A stretch of DNA of 53,878 bases. Source: Nocardioides sp. GTDB taxonomy: Bacteria; Actinomycetota; Actinomycetes; Propionibacteriales; Nocardioidaceae. The notes beneath the pieces were generated by a model that worked only from the letters and a program-made list of their open reading frames with translations, did not search any database and had not been told where the DNA came from. Where the stretch lies: the NCBI RefSeq assembly GCF_025965415.1, contig NZ_JAOPWY010000183.1, forward strand, positions 1 through 53,878, given 5' to 3'. Below are positions 24,521 through 32,299 of this stretch, piece after piece. The translations under genes were made by a program, and so were the position numbers. Numbering within the stretch: the stretch's first letter is position 1; each line of letters starts with the position of its first letter.

Positions 24521-25789
24521 TCAGTCGAGCGCGGCAGCACCCTCCATGACCCCCAGCGGCTCGGCCGCGATGTCGCGACGCCACTGGGCGCCCGGGAAGC
24601 TGATGCTCGCCACCCCTTCGTACGCCTTGGCGCGGGCGTCGGCGACGTCGGCGCCGGTCGCCCGCACCGCGAGCACGCGACCGCCGGCGGTGACCAGACC
24701 GGCGTCGGTCCGCGCGGTGCCGGCATGGATGACGTCCACGTCGCTCTCGCGGTCCAGCGTCTCGGTGCCGACGACGACGTCCCCCGAGCGGGAGCCCTCG
24801 GGATAGCCGGCACTCGCCATCACCACGGTCACCGCGGCACCCTCGGCGAACCTCGGCTCCGCCACGGAGGCCAGGTCGCCGCGGGCCGCCGCGTGCAGGA
24901 GGACACCGAGCGGCGACTCCAGGAGCGCCAGCACGGGCTGGATGTCGGGGTCACCGAAGCGGACGTTGAACTCGATGACCTGCGGACCGGCCGCGGTCAG
25001 GGCGAGCCCGACGTAGAGGCAGCCGACGAAGGGGGCGCCCAGGTGCTGCATCTCGGCGAGGGTCGGCGCCACCACTCGCTCCATCACCGTGGCCACGACC
25101 CCGTCGGGCAGCCAGTCGAGCGGGGCGTAGGAGCCCATGCCGCCGGTGTTGGGACCGCGTCCGCCGTCGAAGATGCGCTTGAAGTCCTGCGCGGGCAGGA
25201 GCGGTCGGCCGGCGGTGCCGTCGCAGACGACGAACAGGGAGAACTCGGGACCGTCGAGGAACTCCTCGACGACGACCCGCTCGCAGCCCGCGGCGTGGGC
25301 CACGGCCTCGTCGCGGTCGCGGGTCACCACGACGCCCTTGCCCGCGGCCAGCGCGTCGTCCTTCACGACGTACGGCGCACCGAAGGCGTCCAGCGCCGCC
25401 GCCACCTCCTCCGGCGTGGTGCAGGTGCGCGATCCGGCGGTGGGCACCCCGGCATCGGCCATGACCTGCTTGGAGAACGCCTTCGAGCCCTCGAGCCTGG
25501 CGGCCGCACGCGACGGGCCGAAGCAGGCGATGCCGGCGTCGCGCACCGCATCGGCGACCCCGGCGACCAGCGGCGCCTCGGGGCCCACCACGACCAGGTC
25601 GGCGCCGATCGAGGTCGCGAGCGACGCGACGGCGGGCCCGTCCATCGCGTCGATGTCGTGGACGGTGGCGACCGCGCCGATGCCCGGGTTGCCGGGGGCG
25701 GCGTGCACCTCGGTCACCGCCGGATCGCGCGCCAGCGAGAGGGCGAGGGCGTGCTCACGCCCGCCGGTGCCGACGACGAGGACCTTCAC
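24521..25789 (-). CDS. purD: Phosphoribosylamine--glycine ligase
   Basis: The 422-residue GAR synthetase (ATP-grasp), second step of purine synthesis. It starts [26 protein letters not shown] (9-14) is the phosphoribosylamine-binding loop. The ATP-grasp core includes [29 protein letters not shown] and [11 protein letters not shown] with the metal-binding Glu/Asn. The GTG at 25789 overlaps the purA stop as GTGA, so purA and purD are translated together. Length is normal. Confidence 0.97.
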   Translation of the reverse strand: MKVLVVGTGGREHALALSLARDPAVTEVHAAPGNPGIGAVATVHDIDAMDGPAVASLATSIGADLVVVGPEAPLVAGVADAVRDAGIACFGPSRAAARLEGSKAFSKQVMADAGVPTAGSRTCTTPEEVAAALDAFGAPYVVKDDALAAGKGVVVTRDRDEAVAHAAGCERVVVEEFLDGPEFSLFVVCDGTAGRPLLPAQDFKRIFDGGRGPNTGGMGSYAPLDWLPDGVVATVMERVVAPTLAEMQHLGAPFVGCLYVGLALTAAGPQVIEFNVRFGDPDIQPVLALLESPLGVLLHAAARGDLASVAEPRFAEGAAVTVVMASAGYPEGSRSGDVVVGTETLDRESDVDVIHAGTARTDAGLVTAGGRVLAVRATGADVADARAKAYEGVASISFPGAQWRRDIAAEPLGVMEGAAALD

Positions 25790-27069
25790 GGGTGGACGAC
25801 CACCGTCTGCTCGCGACCGGGACCCACCCCGACCGCCCAGATCTTCGCGCCCGACATCTCCTCGAGCGCCTGCACGTAGGCCTGCGCCTGGGGCGGCAGG
25901 TCGTCGAAGGAGCGGCACCCGGAGATGTCGCTCTGCCAGCCCTCGAAGTACTCGTAGACCGGCGTGGCGTGGTGGAACTCGGTCTGGGTCATCGGCATCT
26001 CGTCGACCCGCTGACCGTCGATCTCGTAGGCCACGCAGACCGGGATCTGCTCCCAGGCGCCGAGGATGTCGAGCTTGGTGAGGAAGAACTCGGTGAGGCC
26101 GTTGACCCGGCTGGCGTAGCGCGCGACGACGGCGTCGTACCAGCCGCAGCGGCGGGTGCGTCCCGTCGAGACGCCGATCTCACCACCGAGCTGCTGGAGC
26201 TGGATGCCGTCGTCGTCGAAGAGCTCGGTGGGGAACGGTCCCGAGCCGACGCGGGTCGTGTAGGCCTTGATCACACCGATCACCCGGTCGATGCGGGTGG
26301 GACCGACGCCCGCGCCGACGCATACACCGCCGGCGACCGGGTTGGACGACGTGACGAACGGATAGGTGCCGTGGTCGACGTCGAGCATGGTCGCCTGGGC
26401 ACCCTCGAAGAGCACGGTCTGGCCCGCGTCGAGCGCCCGGTTGAGCAGCAGCGAGGTGTCGCACACCATCGGCCGCAGCCGCTCGGCGTACGACACGAGC
26501 TCCTCGACCACGGCGTCGACCTCGATCGCGCGGCGGTTGTAGACCTTGGTGAGCAGGTGGTTGCGGACGTCGAGGGCCGCCTCGACCTTCTCGCGCAGGA
26601 TCTTCTCGTCGAAGAGGTCGGCGATGCGTACGCCGACCCGGTTGATCTTGTCGACGTAGGCCGGGCCGATGCCGCGACCGGTGGTGCCGATCTGGTTCTT
26701 GCCGAGGAAGCGCTCGGTGACCTTGTCGATGGTGGCGTGGTAGCTCGCGATCACGTGGGCGTTGGCGCTGACCTTGAGGTCGGCCACCTCCACCCCGCGC
26801 GCGACCAGGCCGTCGAGCTCGCGGAACAGCGCCTCCGGCGAGACGACCACACCGTTGGCGATCACCGACGTGGCACCCGGCGTCAGGATGCCGCTGGGCA
26901 GCAGGTGGGTGGCGTACTTCTCGCCGTTGATGACGATGGTGTGGCCGGCGTTGTGCCCGCCGCTGGTGCGGACCACGAAGTCGATCGGGTCCGTGGTGGC
27001 CAGCTGGTCGGTGGCCTTGCCTTTGCCCTCGTCGCCCCACTGGGCGCCGAGCACGACGATCGCGGGCAT
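25786..27069 (-). CDS. purA: Adenylosuccinate synthetase
   Basis: The 427-residue GTP-dependent enzyme that joins IMP and aspartate, the first committed step to AMP. The P-loop WGDEGKGK lies at 11-18 with the catalytic Asp13, and [10 protein letters not shown] at 36-45 holds the catalytic His43. [14 protein letters not shown] and the [17 protein letters not shown] region (here [13 protein letters not shown]) are present. The ATG at 27069 has a strong GGAGGG site (27075-27080). The leader contains a hairpin followed by a T-rich stretch at 27091-27129, a possible attenuator. purD follows in the same operon. Confidence 0.97.
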   Translation of the reverse strand: MPAIVVLGAQWGDEGKGKATDQLATTDPIDFVVRTSGGHNAGHTIVINGEKYATHLLPSGILTPGATSVIANGVVVSPEALFRELDGLVARGVEVADLKVSANAHVIASYHATIDKVTERFLGKNQIGTTGRGIGPAYVDKINRVGVRIADLFDEKILREKVEAALDVRNHLLTKVYNRRAIEVDAVVEELVSYAERLRPMVCDTSLLLNRALDAGQTVLFEGAQATMLDVDHGTYPFVTSSNPVAGGVCVGAGVGPTRIDRVIGVIKAYTTRVGSGPFPTELFDDDGIQLQQLGGEIGVSTGRTRRCGWYDAVVARYASRVNGLTEFFLTKLDILGAWEQIPVCVAYEIDGQRVDEMPMTQTEFHHATPVYEYFEGWQSDISGCRSFDDLPPQAQAYVQALEEMSGAKIWAVGVGPGREQTVVVHP

Positions 27070-27090
27070 CTCAGCCCTCCTCGCACGTCA

Positions 27091-27129
27091 GAAAATGAGA
27101 ACAGCCCCGGGGCACAAGGCTTCGGGGCT
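27091..27129 (-). terminator. Attenuator-like hairpin in the purA leader
   Basis: Arms AGCCCCG (27129-27123) and CGGGGCT (27109-27103), with a 13-base loop, are followed on the minus strand by the T-rich run GTTCTCATTTTC, then the purA ribosome site and ATG. No gene on this strand ends here, so it lies in the purA leader rather than at a gene end. Confidence 0.45.
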
Positions 27130-27159
27130 CTTGCGGAGTCACGCTACCGCACCGTGGAC

Positions 27160-27165
27160 TAGTGT
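27160..27165 (+). promoter_or_regulatory. -10 element TAGTGT of the lipid kinase gene
   Basis: TAGTGT, 7 bases, then the GTG at 27173, which fixes this start within a longer open frame. Confidence 0.55.
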
Positions 27166-27172
27166 CCGCCCC

Positions 27173-28084
27173 GTGCGCTCCTTGCTCGTGATCACCAACG
27201 CCGATGCCGGCACCTCCGACGAGGCGCGCCTCGACGTCGCCCTCGCCATCCTGCGCGAGGACGCCTCGGTCGAGGTCGCCAGGACCTCGAACCCGGGCGA
27301 GCTCGACGGCGTGCTGCACCGCGCGGGCGGTCGCACCGTGGTGGTCGCCGGCGGCGACGGCAGCATGCACGCCGTGGTCAAGGCCCTCTACAAGCGCCAC
27401 GAGCTCGCCGACACCACCTTGGCGCTCCTGCCCATGGGCACCGGCAACGACTTCGCCCGTGGCAACGAGATCCCCCTCGCGATCGAGGACGCCGCACGCC
27501 TCGTGCTCACCGGCGAGGCCCGGTCGGTCGACCTCCTGGTCGACGAGACCGGCAGCATCGTGGTCAACAACGTCCACGTCGGCGTGGGGGCCCAGGCCAG
27601 CCGCAAGGGTGCCAAGTGGAAGGGCCGGCTCGGCTCCGTCGGTGTCGGCAAGGTCAACCTCGGCAAGCTCGGCTACCCCATCGGCGCGGCTCTCTCGGCC
27701 TTCCACCCGCCGAGCTGGCGGATGCGCGTCGAGATCGACGGCACCGTCGTCAACGACGTCAACCGCCCCGTCCTCATGGTCGCCATCGGCAACGGCAGCA
27801 ACGTCGGCGGCGGCACCGAGCTCAACCCCGACGCCGACACCGAGGACGGGCTGCTCGACGTGATGATCAGCCGCGCCGTCTCCCCGATGGCCAAGCTCGG
27901 CTACGTCGCCCGGCTGCGCAAGGGTGAGCACGACGAGCGCGACGACGTGGTCAGCCTGCGCGGGCGGTCGGTCAAGGTCAGCGGCGACGAGTTCTGGCTG
28001 TCCGCGGACGGCGAGATCTCGGGTCCCGAGCGCAGCCGGAGCTGGCGCCTCGAGCCGGCGGCGTACTCCATGATCCTGCCCTGA
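27173..28084 (+). CDS. Diacylglycerol kinase family lipid kinase
   Basis: A 303-residue protein of the DAGK/sphingosine-kinase/YegS fold. The nucleotide-binding GGDGSMHAVV is at 60-69, GTGNDFARG at 89-97, and the C-terminal beta-sandwich includes GNGSNVGGGTELNPDADTEDGLLDV, so the ATP-site residues are intact. It probably phosphorylates diacylglycerol or a related membrane lipid. The start is the GTG at 27173, marked by a leaderless-type -10 element; the much longer open frame upstream overlaps purA and is not real. It is divergent from purA. Confidence 0.92.
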   Translation: MRSLLVITNADAGTSDEARLDVALAILREDASVEVARTSNPGELDGVLHRAGGRTVVVAGGDGSMHAVVKALYKRHELADTTLALLPMGTGNDFARGNEIPLAIEDAARLVLTGEARSVDLLVDETGSIVVNNVHVGVGAQASRKGAKWKGRLGSVGVGKVNLGKLGYPIGAALSAFHPPSWRMRVEIDGTVVNDVNRPVLMVAIGNGSNVGGGTELNPDADTEDGLLDVMISRAVSPMAKLGYVARLRKGEHDERDDVVSLRGRSVKVSGDEFWLSADGEISGPERSRSWRLEPAAYSMILP

Positions 28085-28123
28085 CACAGGACACCCGACC
28101 CGGAGCCCCGACCCGGCCGGAGC

Positions 28124-29113
28124 TCAGAGCCAGCCGCGCCGGACCGCCTCGGCCCCGGCCTGGAAGCGCGTGTCGACCCCGAGGTCGGACATGAGGTCGG
28201 CCACGCGCCGGCGCACGGTGCGCAGGCTGATGCCCAGCTTGCGGGCGATCAGCTCGTCGGTGGCGCCCGCCATGAGCTGCTCGAGGAGGAACTGGCGCCC
28301 GTCCGGATGGCCGTGGCCCGACTCGAGGTCGGCCACCGGCGCTGCACGGGACCACAGCAGCTCGAACCACAGCGTCAGCGCGGCGACGACGGAGCGCTGC
28401 CGGACGTGCACCCGCGGCTCGTCGGTGAAGCCGATCGGCTCGGGCAGCACGGCGTGCGCGGCGCCGAAGATGAACATCCGGGTCGGCACCTCGGAGATCA
28501 CCCGCACCTGCTCCCCCATCCGGGCGCGGATGGCCAGCGCCTCGGGCGCCTCGGTGAGCGCCCTCGCCGGGTAGATCGCCCGGGACCGGCGGCCGGTGGC
28601 CATTGCTTCCGCGAGCAGCTCGCTGACCCTCGACTCGCGGGGCATCGCCCAGGCGTCGGGCCGGAGCCACAGCATGTCCCCGCGGCTGGTCCGGAGCATC
28701 AGGTGGAGCAGCTCGAGGGGATCGCCGCCGGAGCTGAGCTCGCCGTCCAACGGGCGGATGTCGGTGAGGTCGCTCTCGTCCGGGCGCGTGGTCGAGGCCA
28801 CGAGGTGGGGCACGGCCCCGGCCAGCTCGCGGAGCTTGTCCGCCGAGGCCGCCGCCCGTCGGGACTCGAGCAGCACCAGCTCGGACAGCGCCTCGGCGAG
28901 AGGAGGCACCAGGAGGCGGTCCCCGGTGAGCACCACCAGGCCGCGCTCCTGCAGGGGAGCGAGGTCCCGGAGCAGGTGGTCGGGTCGCGTCTGCACGAGC
29001 CGGGCCACGCCCGTGACCGTGTGCCCCGACACGGGAACCAGGCGGAAGTAGAGGTGCTCCGACGTGCGGTCGAGCCCGAGGGACGACAGCACTGAGGAGG
29101 GGTCGCCGGGCAT
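28124..29113 (-). CDS. LuxR C-terminal-type HTH regulator
   Basis: A 329-residue transcription factor. The C-terminus (about 270-325, LMAGATDELIARKLGISLRTVRRRVADLMSDLGVDTRFQAGAEAVRRGWL) is a LuxR/GerE helix-turn-helix. The N-terminus (about 10-70) resembles a TrmB-like winged helix, and the middle has a phospholipase-D-like / effector fold with RAIYPARALTEAPEALAIRARMGEQVRVISEVPTRMFIFG. This layout is common among uncharacterised actinobacterial regulators. The ATG at 29113 follows TAAACT by 6 bases. A palindrome overlaps that element, so self-regulation is likely. Targets are unknown. Confidence 0.88.
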   Translation of the reverse strand: MPGDPSSVLSSLGLDRTSEHLYFRLVPVSGHTVTGVARLVQTRPDHLLRDLAPLQERGLVVLTGDRLLVPPLAEALSELVLLESRRAAASADKLRELAGAVPHLVASTTRPDESDLTDIRPLDGELSSGGDPLELLHLMLRTSRGDMLWLRPDAWAMPRESRVSELLAEAMATGRRSRAIYPARALTEAPEALAIRARMGEQVRVISEVPTRMFIFGAAHAVLPEPIGFTDEPRVHVRQRSVVAALTLWFELLWSRAAPVADLESGHGHPDGRQFLLEQLMAGATDELIARKLGISLRTVRRRVADLMSDLGVDTRFQAGAEAVRRGWL

Positions 29114-29115
29114 GA

Positions 29116-29139
29116 TGGCAGTTTAGTGCCAGCGGCACT
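29116..29139 (-). promoter_or_regulatory. Leaderless promoter of the LuxR-type gene with overlapping palindrome
   Basis: TAAACT (29125-29120) is 6 bases before the ATG at 29113. AGTGCCAGCGGCACT (29125-29139), with 6-base arms, touches the -10 element, and TGGCA (29116-29120) pairs with TGCCA (29127-29131). Nothing else is evident between 29140 and 29277. Confidence 0.5.
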
Positions 29140-29277
29140 CGCGACCCATGTGGCAGCGACCGGCCAGCCCATACTTGGTCCGCCAGCCGCCGCGGGGGTG
29201 CGTGGCTGCGCGCTCCACAGGGAGCATGGCGTCGGAGCCGCCGCGGGGGACGGCTCCGGCGCCACTCCGCCCACCGA

Positions 29278-29283
29278 TAGCCT
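29278..29283 (+). promoter_or_regulatory. -10 element TAGCCT of lysS
   Basis: TAGCCT, then TCTCGC, then the ATG at 29290. Confidence 0.6.
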
Positions 29284-29289
29284 TCTCGC

Positions 29290-31008
29290 ATGGCACGAGG
29301 TGGACGGCAGAGTCAGGGCGATCCCGTCGACTGGGTGACGCGCGCGGCGGACGACGCCGTACGTCATGCCGGTGAGGGCAACCTGGTGACGGTCGCCTCC
29401 GGCGCGTCGCCCAGCGGTCCGATCCACCTGGGCAACCTCCGCGAGTTCATCACGCCGCACTTCGTGGCCGAGGAGCTCAGGCGCCGCGGCGTGCCGGTGC
29501 GGCACCTGCACTCCTGGGACGACTTCGACCGCTTCCGCAAGGTGCCGGCCGGCGTGCCCGCCGAGTGGGCCGACCACATCGGCCGCCCGCTGACCGCGGT
29601 CCCGGACCCGTGGGAGTGCCACCCCAGCTGGGCCGAGCACTTCAAGGCACCGCTCCAGGACGCGCTGCGCGAGCTCGGCGTGGAGATGGAGGAGATCTCC
29701 CAGACGCAGATGTACACCTCCGGCGCCTACCGCGCGGAGGTGCTCGAGGCCGTCGCGCGCCGCGACGACATCGAGGCGGTGCTCGCCAGGCACCGCACCA
29801 AGAAGGTGAGCGCCGGCGAGGACGCCTCGGCGCAGGAGACGGCGGACCTGGCGGACTCGGTGGCCAACGAGGACGCCGAGACGGGCGCGAGCGACGCCGG
29901 TGACGCGATCTCGCGCTTCCCCTACCGCCCCTACTGCCGCGAGTGCGGCCGCGACACCGTCACCACCACGGCGTACGACGACGCGACCACGACCCTGTCC
30001 TACACCTGCTCCTCCTGCGGCTTCGAGGGCACGACGAACCTGTCCACCGACACCGACGGCAAGCTCGTGTGGAAGGTGGACTGGCCCATGCGGTGGGCCT
30101 ACGAGTCGGTCAACTTCGAGCCCGCCGGGCGCGACCACATGACGCCCGGGTCGTCCTACACCGTCGGCACCGAGCTCGTGTCCTCGATCTTCGACTGGCG
30201 CGCGCCTGCCCGGGTGATCTACGCGTTCGTCGGTTTCGCGGGGGTGCAGAAGATGTCGTCGTCGGCCGGCGGGGTGCCCACCGCCGCCGACGCGCTGCGG
30301 ATCCTCGAGGCGCCGATGCTGCGTTGGCTCTACGTCCGCCGCACGCCGACGCAGGCCTTCGACATCGACTTCGGCCCGGCCGTCGTGCGGCTGTACGACG
30401 AGTGGGACGCGCTCGGCCGCAAGGCCGCCGACCCCGCGAAGGCCGACGTCGCGACGCTGGCCTGGCACCGCGCGGCCGAGACGGCGTCCACCGGTCGGCT
30501 TTCCGCCCCGGCCGTGCCGGTCCCCTTCCGCACGCTGTCGTCGGTCGCCGACGTGACGGCCGGCTCGGCCGAGCTCATCTCCCGGATCGTGGAGTCCTCC
30601 GGCTTCCCGCACGACTCGGTCGCCGACCTCGAGCCGCGCCTGTCGAAGGCGATGCAGTGGACGGCGGAGCACGTGCCCGCCGAGGAGCGCACCACGGTCC
30701 GCGAGGCACCCGACACCGAGCGCCTCGCCTCGCTCACCGAGGACGAGGAGCTGTGGCTGCGGATCTTCCTCGACCGCCTCCCCGACGACGGCGACCTCGC
30801 CGCCGTGACGTCCGTCGTCTACGGCGTGCCGAAGGTGGCGCGCGGGCTCGGCTTCGACGACGCCCCGACCGACGAGGTCAAGGCCGACCAGAAGGAGTTC
30901 TTCCGGCTCCTCTACCACCTCCTCGTCGCCGCCGACCGCGGCCCGAGGCTGCCGACGCTGGTGCTGGCGCTGGGGCCGGCGAAGGTGCGCCAGCTGCTCG
31001 GGGCCTGA
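29290..31008 (+). CDS. lysS: Class I lysyl-tRNA synthetase
   Basis: A 572-residue class I (archaeal-type) LysRS that charges tRNA-Lys. The HIGH-type motif is ASPSGPIHLGN (39-49) and the KMSKS-type motif is KMSSS (321-325), as usual for this class. Between them, CREC (216-219) and CSSC (240-243) form a probable zinc-binding knob. The C-terminal helical anticodon-binding region ends with the LLYHLLVAADRGPRLPTLVLALGPAKVRQLLGA segment. It has no class II LysRS features. The ATG at 29290 lies 6 bases behind TAGCCT. The gene ends one base before the convergent thioesterase gene. Confidence 0.95.
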   Translation: MARGGRQSQGDPVDWVTRAADDAVRHAGEGNLVTVASGASPSGPIHLGNLREFITPHFVAEELRRRGVPVRHLHSWDDFDRFRKVPAGVPAEWADHIGRPLTAVPDPWECHPSWAEHFKAPLQDALRELGVEMEEISQTQMYTSGAYRAEVLEAVARRDDIEAVLARHRTKKVSAGEDASAQETADLADSVANEDAETGASDAGDAISRFPYRPYCRECGRDTVTTTAYDDATTTLSYTCSSCGFEGTTNLSTDTDGKLVWKVDWPMRWAYESVNFEPAGRDHMTPGSSYTVGTELVSSIFDWRAPARVIYAFVGFAGVQKMSSSAGGVPTAADALRILEAPMLRWLYVRRTPTQAFDIDFGPAVVRLYDEWDALGRKAADPAKADVATLAWHRAAETASTGRLSAPAVPVPFRTLSSVADVTAGSAELISRIVESSGFPHDSVADLEPRLSKAMQWTAEHVPAEERTTVREAPDTERLASLTEDEELWLRIFLDRLPDDGDLAAVTSVVYGVPKVARGLGFDDAPTDEVKADQKEFFRLLYHLLVAADRGPRLPTLVLALGPAKVRQLLGA

Positions 31009-31009
31009 A

Positions 31010-31474
31010 TCAGCGGCGCATCTGCGGGGGCTCCCCGGCGTACCGCTCGAGGTCGGCACGCACGGCCTCGCTGATCGGCCAGGCGGACTGCGCGGTGTGG
31101 TCCCAGAGCACGTTGACGCACTCCCAGAGCGCGGCCGGGCCGCCGCCTGCCTCGACGCGGAGCTCGGCCGCAACAGTGAAGGAGGACCGGCCGATCCGGG
31201 TCACCCAGAGCGAGGCGAGGAACGGCTGGTAGGGGACGAAGCGCATCTCGGAGTGGTACTCGATCGTCTGGGACGCGACCAGCTCGGACACCCCGTCGTC
31301 GAGCCCGTGGAGCAGGCCGACCGCGTCGCCGGGCAGCCCCGGGAGGCGCGCGAAGCGCAGGAACTCGTAGCGGGCCTCGTCGAGCACCCGGACCGCCTCG
31401 ACGTTGTCGACGTGCCCGGCGAGGTTGATGTCGCGGTAGCGCGCCTGGATCTCGGTCGTGAAGGTCTCGCCCAT
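31010..31474 (-). CDS. Hotdog-fold acyl-CoA thioesterase
   Basis: A 154-residue 4HBT-like thioesterase. QARYRDINLAGHVDNVEAVRVLDEARYEFLR (10-40) is the conserved hotdog helix with the catalytic-site Asp (D15) and the HVDN motif. VASQTIEYHSEMRFVPYQPFLASLWVTRIGRSSF forms the central strands. It probably hydrolyses an acyl-CoA or acyl-carrier thioester; the chain is unknown. The ATG at 31474 lies 6 bases behind CAGACT and is back-to-back with the DUF3151 gene, only 38 bases away. Confidence 0.88.
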   Translation of the reverse strand: MGETFTTEIQARYRDINLAGHVDNVEAVRVLDEARYEFLRFARLPGLPGDAVGLLHGLDDGVSELVASQTIEYHSEMRFVPYQPFLASLWVTRIGRSSFTVAAELRVEAGGGPAALWECVNVLWDHTAQSAWPISEAVRADLERYAGEPPQMRR

Positions 31475-31480
31475 GGGAGC

Positions 31481-31486
31481 AGTCTG
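31481..31486 (-). promoter_or_regulatory. -10-like element CAGACT of the thioesterase gene
   Basis: Minus-strand CAGACT, 6 bases, then the ATG at 31474. C replaces the usual first T, so confidence is lower. Confidence 0.35.
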
Positions 31487-31500
31487 TCGGGTCGACGTGA

Positions 31501-31506
31501 CAGGCT
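31501..31506 (+). promoter_or_regulatory. -10-like element CAGGCT of the DUF3151 gene
   Basis: CAGGCT, GGCGGC, then the ATG at 31513. It is only 14 bases from the opposing element at 31481-31486. Confidence 0.35.
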
Positions 31507-31512
31507 GGCGGC

Positions 31513-31926
31513 ATGTCCCACGTTGACCTGATGGCCGGTCCCCCGCCCACCCACCTGCCCGCCGACCCCGCTGACGCCGAGCTCGCCGGTGGGGACGCCC
31601 CGGCGGACGTCGTACGACGCCACCCGGAGTCGCCCGCCGCCTGGGCCGCCCTCGCCCAGCAGGCCCGCGAGGCCGGCGCCGACGCGGTGACGGTCTACGC
31701 CTACGCCCGCGTCGGCTACCACCGCTCGCTCGACCAGCTGCGTCGCAACGGGTGGAAGGGCCACGGGCCGGTGCCGTGGGAGCACGAGCCCAACCGCGGC
31801 TTCCTCCGCTCCCTCGCCCTCCTCGCCCTCGCCGCGCGCGCCATCGGCGAGACGCACGAGTGGGAGCGGTGCTCGACCTTCCTGCGCGACTCCAGCGCGG
31901 CAGCGGCGGACGAGCTGCTCGACTGA
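31513..31926 (+). CDS. DUF3151 domain-containing protein
   Basis: A 137-residue protein matching the actinobacterial DUF3151 family. Typical are the Pro-rich start, ADVVRRHPESPAAWAALAQQA, VYAYARVGYHRSLDQLRRNGWKGHGPVPWEHEPNRGFLRSL and the C-terminal LRDSSAAAADEL. It is helical and cytoplasmic, and its function is unknown. In M. tuberculosis a homologue sits close to fba (recalled knowledge), and fba is about 4 kb away here. The ATG at 31513 is used. Confidence 0.9.
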   Translation: MSHVDLMAGPPPTHLPADPADAELAGGDAPADVVRRHPESPAAWAALAQQAREAGADAVTVYAYARVGYHRSLDQLRRNGWKGHGPVPWEHEPNRGFLRSLALLALAARAIGETHEWERCSTFLRDSSAAAADELLD

Positions 31927-32001
31927 CCGCTCGTCGCGTCAGACCGACCGTTGATCGCGCGGGCGATTGCTGCGACGCCGTGACGAGCGTCACGGCGCGA
32001 G

Positions 32002-32007
32002 TAGGGT
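32002..32007 (+). promoter_or_regulatory. -10 element TAGGGT of the DUF3311-mctP operon
   Basis: TAGGGT, 7 bases, then the ATG at 32015. Confidence 0.58.
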
Positions 32008-32014
32008 CCGGCTC

Positions 32015-32299
32015 ATGGACCCCGGGAACACCCCTCCACAGTCGCGCCCTGACCAGGGCCCGCCCCCCACCGACAAGGGCAAGATGGCGCTTGCCGCTGT
32101 CCTGCTCGCGATCCCGATCGTCGCGCTCCTCTGGGTGCCGAGCTACGCCAGGGCGGAGCCCGAGCTCTTCGGGTTCCCCTTCTTCTTCTGGTACCAGTTC
32201 CTGTGGGTCTTCCTCTGCTCGGGCCTGACCTGGACCGCCTACCGGCTGACCCTCTCGGCCCGCAGCCGGACCTCCCCCCGGGCTGGTGAGGACCGATGA
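32015..32299 (+). CDS. DUF3311 small membrane protein
   Basis: A 94-residue protein with two transmembrane helices (about 25-45, MALAAVLLAIPIVALLWVPSY, and 55-75, FFFWYQFLWVFLCSGLTWTAY) and a Pro-rich N-terminus. It matches DUF3311, a family whose members precede sodium:solute symporters of the MctP type and probably act as a small partner subunit, like YhjA/DUF485 with ActP. Its stop overlaps the symporter start as ATGA. The ATG at 32015 lies 7 bases behind TAGGGT. Confidence 0.9.
   Translation: MDPGNTPPQSRPDQGPPPTDKGKMALAAVLLAIPIVALLWVPSYARAEPELFGFPFFFWYQFLWVFLCSGLTWTAYRLTLSARSRTSPRAGEDR

Noticed and set aside
27070..27172. A purine riboswitch before purA
   Set aside because: I see a simple hairpin and T-rich tract only. 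The three-way junction and conserved loops of known purine riboswitches are not apparent.
26762..28084. A longer lipid kinase starting within purA
   Set aside because: The added 137 residues are antisense to purA. The GTG at 27173 has a promoter element at leaderless distance and gives the normal family length.
28699..31173. An 824-codon open frame antisense to lysS
   Set aside because: lysS carries all class I synthetase motifs. The antisense frame is rich in Arg, Gly and Val with no domain.
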